Shown in pieces: positions 5,184 to 7,347 of a stretch of DNA of 7,347 nt (its first letter is position 1; the number at the start of each line of letters is the position of its first letter). A program made the position numbers and the translations under genes. Below the pieces are notes generated by a model. The model was not told where the DNA came from. It worked only from the letters and a program-made list of their open reading frames with translations, and did not search any database. This stretch comes from Helicobacteraceae bacterium (GTDB lineage: Bacteria; Campylobacterota; Campylobacteria; Campylobacterales; Sulfurimonadaceae), in assembly GCA_030596305.1 (NCBI GenBank), contig JAUVKK010000042.1:1-7347 (forward strand). The letters are read 5' to 3'.

Positions 5184-6536
5184 TTACTTTAACTCCACCA
5201 TATAATCTTTTGCATAACGTTTGTGCCAGTTACACTTTTTAGGCTGACCCATCAACGTCGTTTTAAAGCCCTCTTCTTGAACTGCACATACCACTTTGTC
5301 GTATTTTACAAGCAGCCAGACCTTGCCGAATTTATACGCCTTAGTTGTCCCCTTTTTCTTAACGATCTGTTTTGATGGCTGTCCGTGAGTGGCAATATAA
5401 GCTTGAATATCTTCACCCGTTTTAGCATCTATCGTAGCCGTTTTTTTGGCTTTTACTACAGGTGCTTTTACTTTTTTAGCTGGTTTAGCTTTTGTTGAGG
5501 CACTGACAACCTTCACTCGTGTTGAAGCATAGGCACAGTTCTGCTCATTGTTGCACATTTTATACTTGACAACATACTTACCTGCTTTTTTATAACGGTG
5601 TTTCGGACTGCGTGCTGTAGACGTTTCGCCATCGCCAAACTGCCATAAGTAGCTCTCTACCTTACTTCCTCCTGAACGTGAACGGTTCTCAAAGTTAACG
5701 TCTGCATTAACCTTGTACGACTTTTTGGAGACAATAAAGTAGGCCTTCAATGTGTTTTCAGGACGTGCTTTTTGACTTACTTTACCTTTTGTTACTAAGA
5801 CATCTTTTGTACGAAAGGTACTCAGACCGGCTTCGTCGGTAACTTGAAGCGAGACATTGTAGCGGCCTTCTGCCTCATAGCGGTGTACCGGATCTCTTTT
5901 TTCTGACTTTGAACCTTCTCCAAAGTCCCATGCGTATATCAACTCTTTTGACTCGTCTTTGACCTCAGCTAAAAAAGTGATCTTACAGTTGTAGTTTTTC
6001 TTTTTGTTACACGGTTTGACTTTGATCTTGACAGATGGCAAGACATCAATAGAGTTCTCAAGACTTTTATAATCGACTGCAAAAGGTTCAATCGCCATAG
6101 GTGCGATCTTTTTTGCACTTTCGAGCTTACTGTTAAACTGTCGGCGTTCTGTCAACATTGTTTGAATAAGGATATCTTTATCATTGTATTCAAAGATCTT
6201 CTCATGTCTGCTGGCGTACTGAAGGATCTCTTCTTTTCTATCTTTAAACTTTCGTTCATAACGGTGCCACATTTTCTTTGTCACTACCGCCTCGTAGCAG
6301 ACCGTACCGTTGGCATCTGTTTTATTGACCTGGACATACTGTTTTAACTCCTCGGCTATCAATGGAGACTGTTTTACCAGCCCGTGAACAGCGTCGGCTT
6401 GTGTCTTTGCTCCGACCTCACCGCAAGATGAGTTGGAAGCATAGACCTTTGAGTTGTCCGCTCTAGAGACAAACTCTACTTTACACCCTGAAATCAGCAA
6501 TAAAAATACAATACTTACTAAACTAAAAAATTTCAA
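5184..6536 (-). CDS. PKD-domain lipoprotein with unclassified C-terminal module
   Basis: A 450-residue predicted lipoprotein: signal peptide MKFFSLVSIVFLLLISGC with lipobox I-S-G-C (Cys18). The region 22-150 has Cys38 and Cys80 and a charged, probably helical part (about 88-145); the ADAV...DANGTVCYEAVV stretch loosely recalls LPP20/FlgT-like N-terminal domains, a weak impression. Two PKD (Ig-like beta-sandwich) domains follow, about 168-250 (YAWDFGEGS, HRYEAEGRYNVSL) and 263-345 (YLWQFGDGE, HRYKKAGKYVV), the second with a cysteine pair C328/C334. A Lys/Ala-rich linker (346-370) leads to a C-terminal module (384-446) shared with the neighbour to the right. The start codon is TTG: AAAGG lies six bases upstream, an in-frame TAA stands four codons before it, and the signal peptide begins exactly there. 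PKD domains usually serve extracellular or periplasmic binding; the actual role is unknown. Confidence 0.88.
   Translation of the reverse strand: MKFFSLVSIVFLLLISGCKVEFVSRADNSKVYASNSSCGEVGAKTQADAVHGLVKQSPLIAEELKQYVQVNKTDANGTVCYEAVVTKKMWHRYERKFKDRKEEILQYASRHEKIFEYNDKDILIQTMLTERRQFNSKLESAKKIAPMAIEPFAVDYKSLENSIDVLPSVKIKVKPCNKKKNYNCKITFLAEVKDESKELIYAWDFGEGSKSEKRDPVHRYEAEGRYNVSLQVTDEAGLSTFRTKDVLVTKGKVSQKARPENTLKAYFIVSKKSYKVNADVNFENRSRSGGSKVESYLWQFGDGETSTARSPKHRYKKAGKYVVKYKMCNNEQNCAYASTRVKVVSASTKAKPAKKVKAPVVKAKKTATIDAKTGEDIQAYIATHGQPSKQIVKKKGTTKAYKFGKVWLLVKYDKVVCAVQEEGFKTTLMGQPKKCNWHKRYAKDYMVELK
5199..5387 (-). other. Unclassified shared C-terminal module, copy in the left PKD protein
   Basis: This encodes residues 384-446 of the complete PKD lipoprotein. 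Conserved features shared with the second copy, in order: GQP, IVK, TKAYK, W-L-L, KV-x-C, GFKT, LMG, PK-x-C-x-W. The two cysteines (417 and 435) may form a disulfide in the periplasm. I do not recognise the family. The opening GQP and the later K-x-x-KV-x-C recall small BamE/SmpA-like lipoprotein folds, but this is speculation. Confidence 0.7.
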
Positions 6537-6641
6537 TCTAAACCTTTATACATATACTATATCTCAAATGAATCTTTTATTGTACACAAAAGTACGTACA
6601 AATCTCTATAGAGCTCTTTCAAAAGCTCCCTTTTCCAAGCT
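6537..6641. other. 105-nt spacer between the two PKD genes
   Basis: No gene is seen here. On the minus strand GAGCT (6624-6628) and AGCTC (6611-6615) can form a short hairpin after the upstream gene's stop, without a following T tract, so at best a weak terminator. TTGTAC (6580-6585) and GTACAA (6596-6601) form a second dyad. TATAGT at 6556-6561 on the minus strand is a possible -10 box, but it would leave a leader of only about 13 nt. Whether the two genes are one transcript cannot be decided from the sequence. Confidence 0.4.
6543..6547 (-). promoter_or_regulatory. Ribosome-binding site supporting a TTG start
   Basis: AAAGG on the minus strand lies six bases before TTG at 6536. The nearest upstream ATG (starting at 6552) is out of frame and reaches a stop after six codons. 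TTG is therefore the only sensible start for the PKD lipoprotein. Confidence 0.7.
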
Positions 6642-7347
6642 TTACTGGCCAAATACATACATCGCCGATACAGCATGTTTTTCGTACCAATGGCAGTTTT
6701 TAGGATTACCCATCAGATTGGTCTTAAACCCACTGCCTTTAATTCTACATTCTACTTTATTTTGTTTGATTAGCAGCCAGTCATTACCATACTTATACGC
6801 TTTTGTCAGTGATCCGCTTTTTACAATGTTCTGGTCTGGCTGCCCAAATTTACGCACAACACGATTGTATTTTCGGCCATCGATACCAAACAAGATCGCA
6901 GGGTGAACAACATGTACATTTTCAACAACCTCATTGCTTAGACCATCACTGTTAACGACGCGCAGATGAACCTTATATGTACCCGGTTTCTGATAGCTGT
7001 ATTTAGGGTTACAAAGCTTTGAGTTCCCACCATCATCAAAACGCCATTTATATGCTGTGATCTTCGCTTTTTTACTTGAGGAGAGATTAATAAAGTCGAT
7101 CGACTCCCCACTGATATAGACTTTTTTGCGTGTACTGAAACTTGCCAATGGCTTCTCTTTGGCCTTAGGTTTAGGCTTGGCAGCGATATAGAACTTTTTG
7201 CTGACGTCCGTATATTTCTTTCCGCCATCAGTGATACGCAAAGAGACCAGATAGTTACCGGGATGTTTGTAGTAGTGGATAGGATTTGTCCGTCGAGAGA
7301 GTGAACCATCACCGAAGTCCCAACGATAGACAACGGAAGAGGAGTCA
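6642..7347 (-). CDS. Second PKD-domain protein, paralogue of its neighbour; N-terminus beyond the right edge
   Basis: The frame is open to the right edge; 234 C-terminal residues are visible. A start at 7241 would be a TTG leucine codon in the middle of a PKD domain, so it is not the true start. The first visible domain (residues 1-54) has the PKD core YRWDFGDGS, HYYKHPGNYLVSL and ITDGG. A basic Lys/Pro/Ala linker (about 54-67) follows, then a second PKD domain (about 68-146) with a degenerate RFDDGG in place of FGDG and a lone cysteine in its KLCNP loop. The C-terminal module (167-229) aligns without gaps to that of the lipoprotein to the left, 32 of 63 residues identical by eye, including cysteines 200 and 218. 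It is presumably an exported envelope or surface protein, but the signal peptide lies outside the window. Tandem duplication is the likely origin. Confidence 0.85.
   Translation of the reverse strand, partial: DSSSVVYRWDFGDGSLSRRTNPIHYYKHPGNYLVSLRITDGGKKYTDVSKKFYIAAKPKPKAKEKPLASFSTRKKVYISGESIDFINLSSSKKAKITAYKWRFDDGGNSKLCNPKYSYQKPGTYKVHLRVVNSDGLSNEVVENVHVVHPAILFGIDGRKYNRVVRKFGQPDQNIVKSGSLTKAYKYGNDWLLIKQNKVECRIKGSGFKTNLMGNPKNCHWYEKHAVSAMYVFGQ
6660..6848 (-). other. Unclassified shared C-terminal module, copy in the right PKD protein
   Basis: Second copy of the 63-residue module, with the same spacing and no gaps relative to the first. The shared blocks are GQP, IVK, TKAYK, WLL, KV-x-C, GFKT, LMG and PK-x-C-x-W. 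The substitutions are mostly in charged surface-type positions, so fold and core appear conserved while the surface has diverged. Confidence 0.7.

Noticed and set aside
6454..6906. Open frame of 150 codons on the plus strand across the PKD genes
   Set aside because: It runs antisense through both PKD genes and the spacer; the two minus-strand frames show conserved paralogous sequence, so this is a shadow.
6938..7333. Open frame of 131 codons on the minus strand
   Set aside because: Alternate frame of the right-hand PKD gene; the frame with PKD motifs and the conserved module is the real one.
5184..7347. The duplicated PKD genes as part of a mobile element or phage tail module
   Set aside because: No integrase, transposase, terminal repeats or phage genes are visible, and base composition looks like the neighbours by eye.

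Overview
The window looks like chromosomal DNA of a Campylobacterota bacterium (epsilonproteobacterium), plausibly a free-living Sulfurimonas/Sulfurovum/Sulfuricurvum-type organism. This is inferred from protein style, a KDO-type LPS gene (so Gram-negative), a small periplasmic c-type cytochrome, several lipoproteins, AT-rich promoters with TATAAT -10 elements, and a moderate GC content. No RNA gene, IS element, CRISPR array or phage gene was seen, and no gap between genes is longer than 139 nt.

Region 1 (about 1-3192, minus strand) is a tightly packed five-gene operon read right to left: a TrmN6/YfiC-like tRNA adenine methyltransferase, a small YkgJ-type cysteine-cluster protein, a TPR lipoprotein, TrpC (indole-3-glycerol phosphate synthase), and the first 18 codons of another lipoprotein that runs off the left edge. 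Every junction overlaps by 1-13 nt, so the genes are probably co-transcribed and translationally coupled, although their functions are unrelated on paper.

Region 2 (3193-4579) starts with a compact divergent promoter and reads right into kdsB (CMP-KDO synthetase, LPS precursor activation). An unclassified lipoprotein whose ATG directly abuts the kdsB stop follows. Both products point to the cell envelope.

Region 3 (4580-5183) has a 139-nt leader rich in dyad symmetry, a secreted monohaem class I-like cytochrome c, and a 99-nt convergent gap with a long hairpin.

Region 4 (5184-7347, minus strand) holds two tandem paralogous PKD-domain proteins. The first is a complete 450-residue lipoprotein with a TTG start. 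The second enters from the right edge without its N-terminus. They share PKD modules and a C-terminal module of about 63 residues, aligned by eye without gaps (32 of 63 identical) with two conserved cysteines and a conserved GFKT-LMG-P-C-W core. I do not recognise this module. It is the best candidate here for something undescribed, probably an envelope-attached or surface adhesion/scaffold protein pair, but its function is unknown.

Three reading frames need start corrections. The longest frames of the methyltransferase, KdsB and the TPR lipoprotein all begin upstream of better ribosome-binding sites and of the expected N-termini.
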